From: Nocardia cyriacigeorgica
GTDB lineage: Bacteria > Actinomycetota > Actinomycetes > Mycobacteriales > Mycobacteriaceae
Direction: 5' to 3'
DNA length: 64,000 bases
Assembly: GCF_005863245.1 (NCBI RefSeq)
Contig: NZ_VBUT01000004.1
Location: 310,001-374,000 of the forward strand
Position numbers and translations under genes: made by a program. Below, piece by piece: positions 29,471 to 38,526 of this stretch; position 1 is the stretch's first letter, and the number at the start of each line of letters is the position of its first letter. The notes beneath the pieces were generated by a model. That model ran no database searches, had not been told where the DNA came from, and saw nothing but the letters and a program-made list of their open reading frames with translations.

Positions 29471-30958
29471 TCAGGCCGCAGTGGGCGTCGGCGGAGCGTG
29501 CTCACACGTCCGATGCCTGCGACGGTCGCGGGATCGCTCATTGCGCAGGTGGATTCGTGAGAGTACTTCGGCGAGCAGTTCGTTGGCGTGGTGCCGGTGA
29601 TTGATGCGCGGCTTCTGTTGCGGGTCGATGTGGGGTGGTGCGATCCAGGCGGTGCGGCCGGCGTGGGATGAGCAGGGGCCTTCGGTGCGGGTTTTCCATC
29701 CCCCAGGGCCGTCGTGAATGAGGGCGTGGCAGTTGTCGCAGGCGAGGGTGAGGTTGTTGACGTCGGTGGTGCCGCCCTTGCGGTAGTCGAGGACGTGGTG
29801 GACCGCGCACAGGCTGGCGGGTGCGTCGCATCCGGGCCGTGAGCAGCCGTGCAGCGCGGCGATCAACGCAAGCCGTTGCGCGCGGGAGGCGAGGCGTTTG
29901 CTGCGACCCAGGTGCAGCGGCAGCCCGGCGTGATCGAACACCGCCAGGAACGGCAGCGACCGCTGCGCCATGACCAGCGCGTCACGCATCGGGACGGTGC
30001 CGCCGGTCGCGGTTGTGGCGACCCCGGATGCGGTCTCGATGTCGTCGACGGTGAGGGTCAGCACGGTGGTGACCGGAACGCCCCGGTGGGAACCGAGCCG
30101 CTCGGCGATGATCCCGGATTCCAGCAGTGCCCGGACCGCGTCGTGATTGCGTTGCGCGGTCGAGCGGTGATCGCGGCCCGCCGCTTCGGCCAGCACAGCC
30201 GGATCCACGTGATCACTATCGGTGACCGGGCTCTCCGGATCATCCGGGTTACACATGCCCGGGCGGGCGAACTTGGCCAGCAACGGATCGAGCAATGCCC
30301 GCAGTACCGGATCAATGTCACCACGAATGGGGCTCATCCCGTCGGCGCGTTGACGCCCGATCGTAATGCCCCGCATCCGGGCCCGGTCATTGTCGGTGGT
30401 GAGGCGCCCATCGGGATCGAGGTGGGCCAGAATGCGGTCACCGACCTTGCCGATGTCATCCGGAGAACCGGCGCGGGCGAAGTCGGTCAAGATCTGCTCG
30501 GCGGCCTCACGTTCCTCTCGCGAAACCCCGTTCGGAACCTTGTGCAGTACGTTCGCAATGCCACGAGCGTGGTCGGCGGAGATGTCTCCTGATATCAAAG
30601 CCTGTGCGGTGTGCGGCATCCGGGGGTCGACCGGGTCGCCGCCCATGTCGTGGAATGTCGCCACCTGCACCGCTTGATGCACCCGGGCACCCGCATCTGC
30701 GCTGGCCAGCCGCAGGGTCTCCATCAGGAACCGCTTCAACGACTTCGACCCCGCCCGCGCCGGTAATGACCGTTCCCCTGCCTCGACCAGCAGGCGATGC
30801 TGCACCGCGGTCAGCATCCGCGCGCACCGCTCCACCTGCTGCATCACGGCGACGACCCCGTCATCGGTTAACGGCGTAAGCGGCGACTCGAGCAGCGAGA
30901 CCACCGCAGCATGCAATGCCGCTACACCAGCCTCGGTTTCCCCCTCGCTCGAAAGCAT
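29471..30958 (-). CDS. 13E12 / DUF222 protein with HNH nuclease domain
   Basis: A 495-residue protein of the mycobacterial 13E12-repeat type. The N-terminal two thirds are the helical DUF222 domain (ALISGDISADHARGIANVL is a good signature). The C-terminal HNH domain spans about 372-417 with CSRPGC, CAVHHVLDYRKGG and the CDNCHALIHDG zinc/metal box, all key Cys and His present. These genes occur in many near-identical copies per genome and behave as selfish or mobile elements, but their target is unproven. It marks the left edge of the accessory island, 93 bases from the emb stop. Confidence 0.92.
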   Translation of the reverse strand: MLSSEGETEAGVAALHAAVVSLLESPLTPLTDDGVVAVMQQVERCARMLTAVQHRLLVEAGERSLPARAGSKSLKRFLMETLRLASADAGARVHQAVQVATFHDMGGDPVDPRMPHTAQALISGDISADHARGIANVLHKVPNGVSREEREAAEQILTDFARAGSPDDIGKVGDRILAHLDPDGRLTTDNDRARMRGITIGRQRADGMSPIRGDIDPVLRALLDPLLAKFARPGMCNPDDPESPVTDSDHVDPAVLAEAAGRDHRSTAQRNHDAVRALLESGIIAERLGSHRGVPVTTVLTLTVDDIETASGVATTATGGTVPMRDALVMAQRSLPFLAVFDHAGLPLHLGRSKRLASRAQRLALIAALHGCSRPGCDAPASLCAVHHVLDYRKGGTTDVNNLTLACDNCHALIHDGPGGWKTRTEGPCSSHAGRTAWIAPPHIDPQQKPRINHRHHANELLAEVLSRIHLRNERSRDRRRHRTCEHAPPTPTAA

Positions 30959-31063
30959 GTTCGAATGCTATCGCACATCAGCGCCCACCACCAGGGAAAA
31001 CAGGATCTGAACTGCACGTATTCACACTGGACAAGCGACCGGAACGAGGGAGGTGTACCCGCC

Positions 31064-31822
31064 TCAGCGCTGCCCGAGCCCCGCCCTCCGAGCCAGTGCG
31101 CCAGCTGTCGCATCCACGGTCGCGGCTTTGAGCTTGGTGTCGTGATGATTGATATCGATCAAGTACCGACCAGCTGCCGGATGATCGTCGCGGACATCGA
31201 TCCAGCTCAGGTAGATCGGTGGCTGTGGTCGGTTTGCTTGCAGGTGAGTCATTACCTTGAGGTAGCCTTCGGCGCTACGTGGCGCCCGGAGCAGAGCACG
31301 TATGCGCTCCTCGACGGGCAGCTCGTCATTGCGGGATCGCCCCCAGGAGCTCGGCGGCTCCTCACCACGGACGCGCGGCGTGTAGCCGACCATGTCGCCT
31401 GCCGCACCGGGCTGTGCCGGTGGCAGTGTCGCGGCGAACTGCTTCGGTAGGCTCTCGCGGCTGGTAACGACGAGCTGGATGTCACCACCGAACTCTGGTG
31501 ACGCGCCCGACTTCTGGAAAAGGATGACACCGAGCTCGCCGGATAGCGCACCGACTGAACGCGCACGCTTGTTCGAACGGTGCGAATGGCCCGCACAGAT
31601 GATCCGGAGCTCGGGATCCGCCAGGACGCGCAAGGGTCCTGTGAGGTCCGGGTCGCCAAACCGTGGGTAGCGGGCTTTGATCGGCTCGACGATCCGGGCG
31701 TATTCGTCCTCGGTCGTGGCGGATTCGATGATGCTGATCGGGTCCGGGTACTGGTCGAGCCCGGTTTCACCCCATACCCAGGCGAATTCATCGGGGGTGA
31801 ACACCCACTTCGTTCTGGTCAC
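31064..31822 (-). CDS. EspG-like ESX secretion chaperone
   Basis: A 252-residue cytoplasmic protein fitting the EspG family, which binds PPE-type substrates of type VII secretion and keeps them soluble for export. It begins WVFTPDEFAWVWGETGLDQYP, has LRVLADPELRI, GVILFQKSG and the C-terminal ALLRAPRSAEGYLKV ... WIDVRDD ... GRYLID, all typical of the fold. ATG 31822 overlaps the stop of the PPE-like gene by four bases (ATGA), so substrate and chaperone are translationally coupled. No ESX core gene lies near. Confidence 0.82.
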   Translation of the reverse strand: MTRTKWVFTPDEFAWVWGETGLDQYPDPISIIESATTEDEYARIVEPIKARYPRFGDPDLTGPLRVLADPELRIICAGHSHRSNKRARSVGALSGELGVILFQKSGASPEFGGDIQLVVTSRESLPKQFAATLPPAQPGAAGDMVGYTPRVRGEEPPSSWGRSRNDELPVEERIRALLRAPRSAEGYLKVMTHLQANRPQPPIYLSWIDVRDDHPAAGRYLIDINHHDTKLKAATVDATAGALARRAGLGQR

Positions 31823-33762
31823 GGCCGGCGGGCGCCCTCGGTTGGTTCGTCCATCATCGGACCCACGCCCGACACGGTGAAGATCTCAGGCTCAGCGGCC
31901 GCTTCCCCGCGAGCAGAATCGGAGTCATCCTTCATCGGGCCGACACCGGATACTGTGAATGGCGCGTCCGCGGCCGTATTCGACGCCGACGGAGGGTCAT
32001 CCATCATCGGTCCAGTACCAGAGACGGTGAATATCTCCGGCACTACGGAAGGCGGCGTGGCGGTTGGCTCGTCCATCATCGGCCCGGCACCTGAGACCGT
32101 GAACACCTCAGGAGGTTCTGATGCGCTCGACGGCGCTGTACTCGCAACGTTCGACGCAGCGGCTTGACCGGAGGTATCGCTAAGCACGGGAGCACTACTG
32201 CCGGTGGGGTCGTCGGAGCCAAAATCGAGATCCCAATCAGCCTCTGGGGCAGTAGTTCCCGATCCAGGCGCGACTCCCGTCTGCGAAACGGGCGTGTTCG
32301 TATCAGGCGCCTGCCATGACGCGGCCTGGGTGGACGGTACTTCCTGCGGGCGGTAGTCGGCTGCAACGTAGGTAGACGAGTCGAACTCCGGCTCGAGACC
32401 TTCGCCGATGACACCTACCGGACTACCGAGTCCTTCTGTCCACTCGTCGGATACTCCGCGCAGATAGTCCGGGGCGGAGTGCTCGGACTCGTTCTCGCTG
32501 TTGCTGTCGCGGCGCCCGCCCGGCGCCATCGGGGCCATCGGCATTCCCCGGCCTCCGGCACCCGGCCGCGATCCCGCACCCGCTGCTCCCGGTGCGAGGC
32601 CGGTGCCCGCGCCCGGCGCGCCTGGTCGTGACGAGCCAGGGCCGCCACCGTCCGCAAGTGAGCGACCTGCTCGATCCGAACCATCCAGACCCGGGCCCGA
32701 TCCGCCCGGTCCCGAGCTGCCCAAACCGGCCGAATTGGGTGACGACGTCGCGTTTGGGCCGACGCCCGCGGCAGTGGTCGACGCAGGTGTCGTACCGTCG
32801 GCGCCGGGCAGCAACCCCTCCGGCAGGCCCAAACCCTCTGGTAGCCCCAAGCCCTCCAACCCGGTCTTCGGCAGTCCCTGAACAGGTTCCGGAGTTGATT
32901 GCGCAGGTGGAACACCGGCGCCAGGTTGCCCCGTGTCACCGCCCGGCGGCGCACCACCCGGACCACCGGGGCCGTTCGGCCAGCCGCTGTTCGGGTTCCC
33001 GCTGGACGAGCCGTCCCCGCCACCGATCTGGGGAACCTCGATGTAGGTGGGCACGCCGGACCCTGCGGGCGGAAAGTTCGGTTTGTACAGGGTGTTCATC
33101 ACCCGAACGGCCTCTTGACGCGCGAGTTCCCTTGCCGCGCGGTCGCTATCGGCGTACTCGGGACTGATCAATCCAGGCGCTGCGGATTCATCTCGGTTGT
33201 CAGGATCAGGCAGCGGATTGGTGGATGCCGGCGGTGGCTGGATCGCGGTCCGCACCGCCTCGGCCGCCCATGCCAACGCATCGAGCCGTGAGTTCACGGA
33301 GCTGAACACTTGACCGATCTGATTCACGCCGTTCGCGAACAGTGTTGATGCAGTCTCGGCGGCGTCGGCGCTGGCCCCTTGCCATTCGCCAGAACCAAAG
33401 ATCCGATTCATGGCCATCTTGTTGAACATCGCGAGGTTCAGCAGGTCGGCAGAGCATTCGTTCCACACCCGCTGAAGAGTCCGCATGCCAGCCGCATCGA
33501 TACCACCGGGTCCGTGCACGGCCTGGTACATCGCCGCATGAGTCATGCCCTCGAAGTGCTCGATTGTGCTCACGTAGTCCGGGTCGTTGCCTGCACCCAA
33601 ATCAGCAAGATTCGCGTCATAGGACGCCGCCCGCCCCAGTGAGGCGGCAGCGCGACCGGCAGCGTCCTGGGACTCTTTCGAGACGATCAGTTCCTGGAAC
33701 CCCGGAATCGGGATCGAACTCGCTGGTGGTAGCTGCGGCCCCGCGCCATCCTGCCCGCCCAT
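31819..33762 (-). CDS. PPE/EspB-like type VII substrate with repeated tail
   Basis: A 647-residue putative secreted protein in three parts. Residues about 20-175 are helical and include the WxG turn GEWQGASADAA at about 126 and a second helix NGVNQIGQVFSSVNSRLDAL, as in PPE/EspB N-domains. A YADSD (YxxxD/E-type secretion signal) lies near residue 213. Residues about 230-540 are Gly/Pro/Ser/Asn-rich and disordered. The C-terminal 90 residues hold four copies of a unit centred on FTVSGxGPMMDxP. ATG 33762 has AAGGGGG five bases upstream; the longer frame starts 30 bases before. It is followed by the coupled EspG-like gene, which is strong support for type VII export. Confidence 0.8.
   Translation of the reverse strand: MGGQDGAGPQLPPASSIPIPGFQELIVSKESQDAAGRAAASLGRAASYDANLADLGAGNDPDYVSTIEHFEGMTHAAMYQAVHGPGGIDAAGMRTLQRVWNECSADLLNLAMFNKMAMNRIFGSGEWQGASADAAETASTLFANGVNQIGQVFSSVNSRLDALAWAAEAVRTAIQPPPASTNPLPDPDNRDESAAPGLISPEYADSDRAARELARQEAVRVMNTLYKPNFPPAGSGVPTYIEVPQIGGGDGSSSGNPNSGWPNGPGGPGGAPPGGDTGQPGAGVPPAQSTPEPVQGLPKTGLEGLGLPEGLGLPEGLLPGADGTTPASTTAAGVGPNATSSPNSAGLGSSGPGGSGPGLDGSDRAGRSLADGGGPGSSRPGAPGAGTGLAPGAAGAGSRPGAGGRGMPMAPMAPGGRRDSNSENESEHSAPDYLRGVSDEWTEGLGSPVGVIGEGLEPEFDSSTYVAADYRPQEVPSTQAASWQAPDTNTPVSQTGVAPGSGTTAPEADWDLDFGSDDPTGSSAPVLSDTSGQAAASNVASTAPSSASEPPEVFTVSGAGPMMDEPTATPPSVVPEIFTVSGTGPMMDDPPSASNTAADAPFTVSGVGPMKDDSDSARGEAAAEPEIFTVSGVGPMMDEPTEGARRP
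31843..32114 (-). repeat. Four tandem coding repeats, about 75-base period
   Basis: Four copies, at about 31844-31887, 31920-31960, 31993-32039 and 32068-32114, encode (E/V)(I/V)FTVSGxGPM(M/K)D(E/D). The spacers between them differ in sequence and consist of acidic, Pro and Ala residues. The synonymous sites differ, so the peptide rather than the DNA is conserved. Confidence 0.9.
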
Positions 33763-33959
33763 CGCGGCCCCCTTCGCATCCCCTTCACACACTGCCGGAC
33801 AACTGCGCTCCGACTCGGCACATTAACACGCGGTGGCGGGTGGCCGCCGCGCGTCGGCGCCGTCTGGCACCCGTGGGCCAGCCTCCGATATTGTTCCAGC
33901 GCAGCTGAACATTCACGGCACGCCGGTCCACCGGCTCGAGCCGAGGAGGGGGACGTCAG

Positions 33960-34262
33960 ATGATCCAGGCCGATATCGACCAGCTCAAGAAGCTGGCTAC
34001 GACGCTGGACACCGTAGGCCAGGAGATCGACAAGATCGACGTACGCACCGCGGGCGACCAGATCGGCGCCGCCCTGCCCGGCTGCTCACTCGGCCAGATC
34101 TGCGCGCAGACCGGCGAGTTCACCGAAGGCGCCTGGCTCCGCGTCGCCCAGCGCATCCAGGCACTGTCGACAATCGTCAAAGAGTGCGCGGACAACATGC
34201 AGATGACCGACGAAGACTTCAAGAAGAAGCTCGACACCATGGACTTCAAGGGCCGGGGGTAG
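33960..34262 (+). CDS. EspC/DUF2580-like type VII secretion protein
   Basis: A 100-residue all-helical protein of the size and pattern of EspC-type ESX substrates: MIQADIDQLKKLATTLDTVG helix, a loop with GCSLGQICAQ, then a long second helix with WLRVAQRIQALSTIV. Two Cys residues in the loop could form a disulfide. ATG 33960 has GAGGAGGGG upstream. The stop is six bases before the next gene, which encodes a much larger WXG-type protein; a small/large pairing of this sort is common for type VII substrates that travel as dimers. Confidence 0.8.
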   Translation: MIQADIDQLKKLATTLDTVGQEIDKIDVRTAGDQIGAALPGCSLGQICAQTGEFTEGAWLRVAQRIQALSTIVKECADNMQMTDEDFKKKLDTMDFKGRG

Positions 34263-34268
34263 CCAGCG

Positions 34269-36794
34269 ATGCCGACTCGCAACGACATCAACAACTGGAA
34301 GCCCGAGAAGCTCTCCGAGTGGGCGACCGAACTCGAGGCCGACACCCAGTTCTACGAGACCCAGCTCGGCCAGATCCTCACCCACTTCACGGGGACCTCG
34401 TGGTCGGGCAAGGCGCACGACGCGGCTGCGGACCGCTTCACCGAGGAACACGACCAGGGACGCAAGCTGTCCCAGGAGATCCGCGACGTCGCTGCGGCGC
34501 TCCGAGCTGCGGATCAGCGGCTGGCCAACGAGAAGCGGTTGCTGCTCGGGAAGGTGAGTGATGCGGAGAATGACCTGGAGTCGCCGATCCCACTGACCGT
34601 GAGCGACAAGTGGGTGGTGTCCTGCACAGGGATCGGCGCCCATCTTTCCGCAGACGACCGCAAGAAGGCCAGCGATAAAGTCCACGCTCACCAAGCGCTC
34701 ATCAACACGGCGTACCACAGCTTGGTCGGTGCAGTAAGCGAGGTCGGCGCGGCCATCACTACCGCGACCCAGGAAATTCGAGTCCGGGGCGATCAACTGG
34801 GTGACGGCATCGACGCACCGACTGCCGCACCGGCAGACTCGGGGGTGCTCGGCAAGGAAGACGGCCAAGCAGTAGCGGCTGCGATCCGTCCCGATGGAAC
34901 AGTCGACCCGGCTGTTCTCGATCAGATCGCTAGCAGACTCCCTCAGGGCATTCTCACCGAGAATGACATGCAGATCCTGGCGAACGGGGGCGAACTGTCC
35001 ACCGTGCCCGCGTCTACCCAGCAGTACTACCGGGAGTTCTTCCAAGGCGCCGGCAAAGACGGTGTGCTGGCACTAAGTGAGCACCTGAAGACGCAAGAGG
35101 CCGCTGGCAACCCCGTCGCGGCAGCCCGCAGGGACGCGCTGGCCAATGGCCTCCTGGTCGTCTCGAACGAGAAGATCGGCACTGGACGAGATTCCAACGG
35201 CAAACTCCAGTCGCCGGGTGGATATGAGGCACTCCCGCAGGATATGCGCGACCTGGTGTCCGGCCGCTGGAACGAATATGCCGATCTTTCAACGACAGGT
35301 GATCAGCCAAAGAAGTTCGCTGAGCTGACCCAGCTCGGAGATCTCGTCGCTCAGGCCGACCCGGATATCCCGCCAGGCAAGACAATGGGTGTTGAGATGT
35401 CCCGTCAGGCCGCCAGCATGGTCGGCTACTTCGACAGTTTCGGCGATCGTTGGCCTCCCGGCTGCACCGAAGACGACGAGATGGCCATCGAAAACGGCGC
35501 CAGCAACCTGTTGTCTGTCGGAGCGCGTAACTTTGAGGCCAACGCCGCGCTGCTCAGCGGCGAAGGGTTGCCGGAGGTCGCCGGTCCCTCTCCGGCAGCC
35601 GGCGAATACAAGCCGCAACCTTTCAACCGCGATGAATTCGCGGCGACGGTATTCGGCCGCGAGTGGTCTGACGACGGCAAGGCCGCAGCGCAGCTGTTCG
35701 ACTGGACCGCGACCGAGAGTCATGAAACCGGGCCTGACGGAAAGCTCACCGAGCAAGCAATCCTGGCGAGGCGGACGATCGCAGAGCTGCCCGAAGTCTT
35801 TACCCCCATGCACGATCCGGATTCGCCTGATGGCGCCCCGAGCGTCCACCGAGGCGGTCTCCAGATCGATGCGGACGCATTCGAGAACAACGCCAAGATG
35901 TTCGCGGCTAATCCCGAGATGTCCAATGCGCTCGCCCAGGTGATGGGCTCGAACATTGATACATACTCCAGAGGTTTCGGAAATACGGCCTTCCTCGAAG
36001 GCTCCAACGAAACCCAACTAGAAACAACCGAAGCGAACCGCCTTCTATTTCTGGCCAGCCAATCCGACCAGGGGCGGATGACCCTCGAGGTCTCACGTCA
36101 GCTGTATGAGAGCAATCTATTGACAGAGGCCCTACGAACTGACGATGGAAAAGTTCCATCAGACTTTACTCAGCGGTTCAACGCGGTCGCCCACCTCGAC
36201 GGGCGTATAACAAATGCGGCAGAGAACGCAATGACGTTCCAGGACCAAAATTCAATCAAAACTTACAACGACCATCAGGTGAGCATCTACGAAACCAGGA
36301 AGGCGGCTGCCCAGTTCGTAGCCGACTCGACCATCGGTCTAATCGAGGTGCCCGCGACCGCGCCCGGCGGACCGATAGCAGGCCAGGTTGCCGACGTACT
36401 GAAGGACAAGGCAACCGAAGCTGCAATAGACAGCTTTGTCCCCAAACCCGAGCTGATGGAAGTCCAATACCCGAACATCACCGAGATAAATGCACAGGCA
36501 GCACGCGACTTCAAGCAAGAAATCCTGAATTCAGCATTCAATGCCGGCCACCCGATTCCGCCTGAGCTTATGAACCCTTACACCGGAAAGCCAATCAACG
36601 TCACCGAGGAGGGAATAGATTCCTCCCTTCCCACCGCCACACACGATGCTCTTGACGATTTCATCAGCAATGTTGGCTTGGGGCAGGTAACGACAGATTA
36701 TGACCAGACCCACGGTATCGAAGTTCTACAAGGCGCCGGTAAAGATCGTACAAGCCTCGACATAATCCTAACCGGGCGGAAGACCAAAGAATGA
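34269..36794 (+). CDS. Large WXG-type putative type VII substrate
   Basis: An 841-residue protein. The N-terminal 100 residues look like an EsxB-type helical hairpin: WKPEKLSEWATELEADTQFYE, a TSWSGKAHDAA turn with W-S-G, and a second helix. The rest is helical and hydrophilic, without signal peptide, and resembles the proteins annotated in mycobacteria as TPR-repeat-region-containing next to EspC genes. The final third has no nuclease, ADP-ribosyltransferase or other toxin motif that I can recognise. GC falls from about base 36000: one 60-base line at 36121 has 29 G/C. The stop overlaps the next open frame as ATGA. An immunity gene of classical type is not visible. Confidence 0.72.
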   Translation: MPTRNDINNWKPEKLSEWATELEADTQFYETQLGQILTHFTGTSWSGKAHDAAADRFTEEHDQGRKLSQEIRDVAAALRAADQRLANEKRLLLGKVSDAENDLESPIPLTVSDKWVVSCTGIGAHLSADDRKKASDKVHAHQALINTAYHSLVGAVSEVGAAITTATQEIRVRGDQLGDGIDAPTAAPADSGVLGKEDGQAVAAAIRPDGTVDPAVLDQIASRLPQGILTENDMQILANGGELSTVPASTQQYYREFFQGAGKDGVLALSEHLKTQEAAGNPVAAARRDALANGLLVVSNEKIGTGRDSNGKLQSPGGYEALPQDMRDLVSGRWNEYADLSTTGDQPKKFAELTQLGDLVAQADPDIPPGKTMGVEMSRQAASMVGYFDSFGDRWPPGCTEDDEMAIENGASNLLSVGARNFEANAALLSGEGLPEVAGPSPAAGEYKPQPFNRDEFAATVFGREWSDDGKAAAQLFDWTATESHETGPDGKLTEQAILARRTIAELPEVFTPMHDPDSPDGAPSVHRGGLQIDADAFENNAKMFAANPEMSNALAQVMGSNIDTYSRGFGNTAFLEGSNETQLETTEANRLLFLASQSDQGRMTLEVSRQLYESNLLTEALRTDDGKVPSDFTQRFNAVAHLDGRITNAAENAMTFQDQNSIKTYNDHQVSIYETRKAAAQFVADSTIGLIEVPATAPGGPIAGQVADVLKDKATEAAIDSFVPKPELMEVQYPNITEINAQAARDFKQEILNSAFNAGHPIPPELMNPYTGKPINVTEEGIDSSLPTATHDALDDFISNVGLGQVTTDYDQTHGIEVLQGAGKDRTSLDIILTGRKTKE

Positions 36795-37125
36795 GCGGAA
36801 GTCGTAAAAAATTCCACGATCGGCCGCATCGCATCCGCCGACGCCGTCGCAGTGGGCTCAATTCCAGTGGCATCGTGTGGAATCTTCAACGAAGAAACGG
36901 TGACCTATCCACCTCCGTCGAGCACATGGAATTCCAAGGACTGCCGGGCGAGCAAAATATATCGCGGAATTTGTTGCTGAATCACTGAATATCGGCATCG
37001 CTGCAAATTCTGACCATCATGCGCTAACAGAGTGGCAGAATCGAGTTCCACTCTTAACTACAGATGATCGAGGCCATCTCCAGGTTCGCCCAACGATTAG
37101 GTGTTGTCGGTTTGAGGTAGTTGAC
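36791..37125 (+). pseudogene. Probable frameshifted lipoprotein remnant
   Basis: ATG 36791 overlaps the preceding stop. The direct frame runs 65 residues as an odd Arg-rich peptide. Removing one A from the six-A run at 36806-36811 changes it to MSGSRKNSTIGRI ... GSIPVASC, a signal peptide with lipobox VASC, followed by GIFNEETVTYPPP. That frame stops near 36970, and a further shift of frame opens AEFVAESLNIGIAANSDHH and TEWQNRVPLL. Two frame changes suggest decay, though either could be a sequencing error. The right boundary is uncertain; beyond about 37125 I see only non-coding DNA up to 37225. Confidence 0.4.
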
Positions 37126-37225
37126 GCTGGGGGCGGGGCCGAGGAGACGGGCGCCTCCCGGTCAGCAGGATGGAACACCACACATCCTCCGTCCGCTCGA
37201 CCGAAAATTAGGTCAGCCATTCTAT

Positions 37226-37834
37226 CTAATTCGGCAGAGAATCGGCGAGCATTTTTGCCACCTCCTCGATCCGGACGCAAGCTTCGCCCTCGCCAGCCGC
37301 TGGCGAACTCGCAGTCTTCCCGATATCAAGAACACCGTCGGAGGACTCCAGCGCGATGTGGCACTCCTCATCCGACCCTTGGTAAACTGTGTATTTGAAA
37401 CCCGACCGTCCGCTGAGCTCGATCTCGGTGGAGCTACCTACATACCTTTCACGAAGTTTCAGCAGCTGGATATTTGACGACATTACTGTCACTCCGCGAT
37501 TGTAATGTTGACCAGTCCCATTTTCTTCCTTGAATTGAAAATGGCAGCCGATGAAAGAGTATGGGGAGTTCTGTTCAAGGACAGAATCACGCCGCCGTCG
37601 CGTCCCAGGGTCGAAGCCTGCACGATCAACGATTTTATCGCTGAGTTGTAGGCAGGGGTCGATTTCTATGCCTCGCTCAACTTGTTCGTACACAGACGGA
37701 GCCGTCCCCACAGGGACTGCGACCTTGGGCATATCAGAAGCAACACCTGAAGCCGAGGCCTCGCTGGACGCCTCATCATGTGCGCACGATGTGCAGGTCA
37801 GAGCGACCAGAAGTGTATACAAAATTCGCTTCAA
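37226..37834 (-). CDS. DUF3558-type lipoprotein (copy 1)
   Basis: A 202-residue lipoprotein. The TTG start gives KRILYTLLVALTCTSC, with GGAG nine bases upstream; the longer frame has no family likeness. The mature part shows the DUF3558 marks: DPCLQLSDKIVDRAGFDP, then SFIGCHFQF with the second Cys, and SDEECHIALES with the third. DUF3558 proteins are surface lipoproteins of actinobacteria without known function. It is paralogous to the next upstream gene, with GC clearly below the genome norm. Confidence 0.85.
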   Translation of the reverse strand: MKRILYTLLVALTCTSCAHDEASSEASASGVASDMPKVAVPVGTAPSVYEQVERGIEIDPCLQLSDKIVDRAGFDPGTRRRRDSVLEQNSPYSFIGCHFQFKEENGTGQHYNRGVTVMSSNIQLLKLRERYVGSSTEIELSGRSGFKYTVYQGSDEECHIALESSDGVLDIGKTASSPAAGEGEACVRIEEVAKMLADSLPN

Positions 37835-37908
37835 TTCGGCGAGCTCCAGTTCTCCAAGAATGTCGGACGGTATGCAGAGCCGCGACATAATGACAATGGG
37901 GGGCAGCT

Positions 37909-38526
37909 TCACTGCGGAAGTGCTGACGAGATCGTCTCTGCGATCTCTTGAATCCCATCGCATCGGCCTTCGTCTGTGAAGGCCGCTCGTGTGCCTTTTG
38001 AAAGGTCGAGCACACCGTCACCGAACGCTATAGCAATGTTGCAATCCCCACCATGAATCTCGGGATTGTCGTACCTAAGAGCTGGACGGCCACCCACTAC
38101 TACGTCAGTCGAAGTGTCACGGTATCTTTCTCGAAATTCATCGAGTGTAATGTTCGAAGAAGTTATCAACAGCGTCCGGACCGTCCGCTTCTGCCCGCCG
38201 ACCATCTCTTTGTCACCGAACCTGCAGCCGATGAATGAGTAGGTATCGAAGGTCATGTCGCTACGCTCACGCGATTCTGGATCGAAACCTGCCTTGGCGA
38301 CTACATCATCCCCCACGCCCACACACGGGTCGAACTTGACCAGAGGCCTACCGGAATCGTTTCGTTGAGTCGGCGCCGGGCTCACGGAGACTGCGACCTT
38401 GGGTGTCGGCGAGGGGAGAGCAGGTGTGGTCGAATCGGATGGACTACCATTATCCGTGCTGCTGTCACATGCGGCGAGGAAGAGCAGTGCAGAGACGCTG
38501 ATCGCCAACGGCATTAGTCGATTCAC
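37909..38526 (-). CDS. DUF3558-type lipoprotein (copy 2)
   Basis: A 205-residue lipoprotein: MNRLMPLAISVSALLFLAAC with lipobox LAAC, a Thr/Pro/Ser-rich linker, then FDPCVGVGDDVVAKAGFDP, YSFIGCRF and GGDCNIAIA, the conserved DUF3558 cysteines. GTG at 38526 overlaps the stop of the WXG-like gene (GTGA), so it is coupled to a putative type VII protein. It shares with copy 1 the segments SFIGC(H/R)F and LRERY/FRERY, so the two come from a duplication. Confidence 0.88.
   Translation of the reverse strand: MNRLMPLAISVSALLFLAACDSSTDNGSPSDSTTPALPSPTPKVAVSVSPAPTQRNDSGRPLVKFDPCVGVGDDVVAKAGFDPESRERSDMTFDTYSFIGCRFGDKEMVGGQKRTVRTLLITSSNITLDEFRERYRDTSTDVVVGGRPALRYDNPEIHGGDCNIAIAFGDGVLDLSKGTRAAFTDEGRCDGIQEIAETISSALPQ

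Noticed and set aside
31580..32167. Plus-strand frame with repeated IIGPTPDTV units
   Set aside because: The repeat is only the reverse complement of the FTVSGxGPMMD repeats in the PPE-like gene; no ribosome-binding site or continuing domain.
36791..36988. 65-residue Arg-rich peptide taken as a genuine gene
   Set aside because: The alternative frame across the A-run gives a lipoprotein signal; the direct frame has no plausible protein character, so a pseudogene call is preferred.
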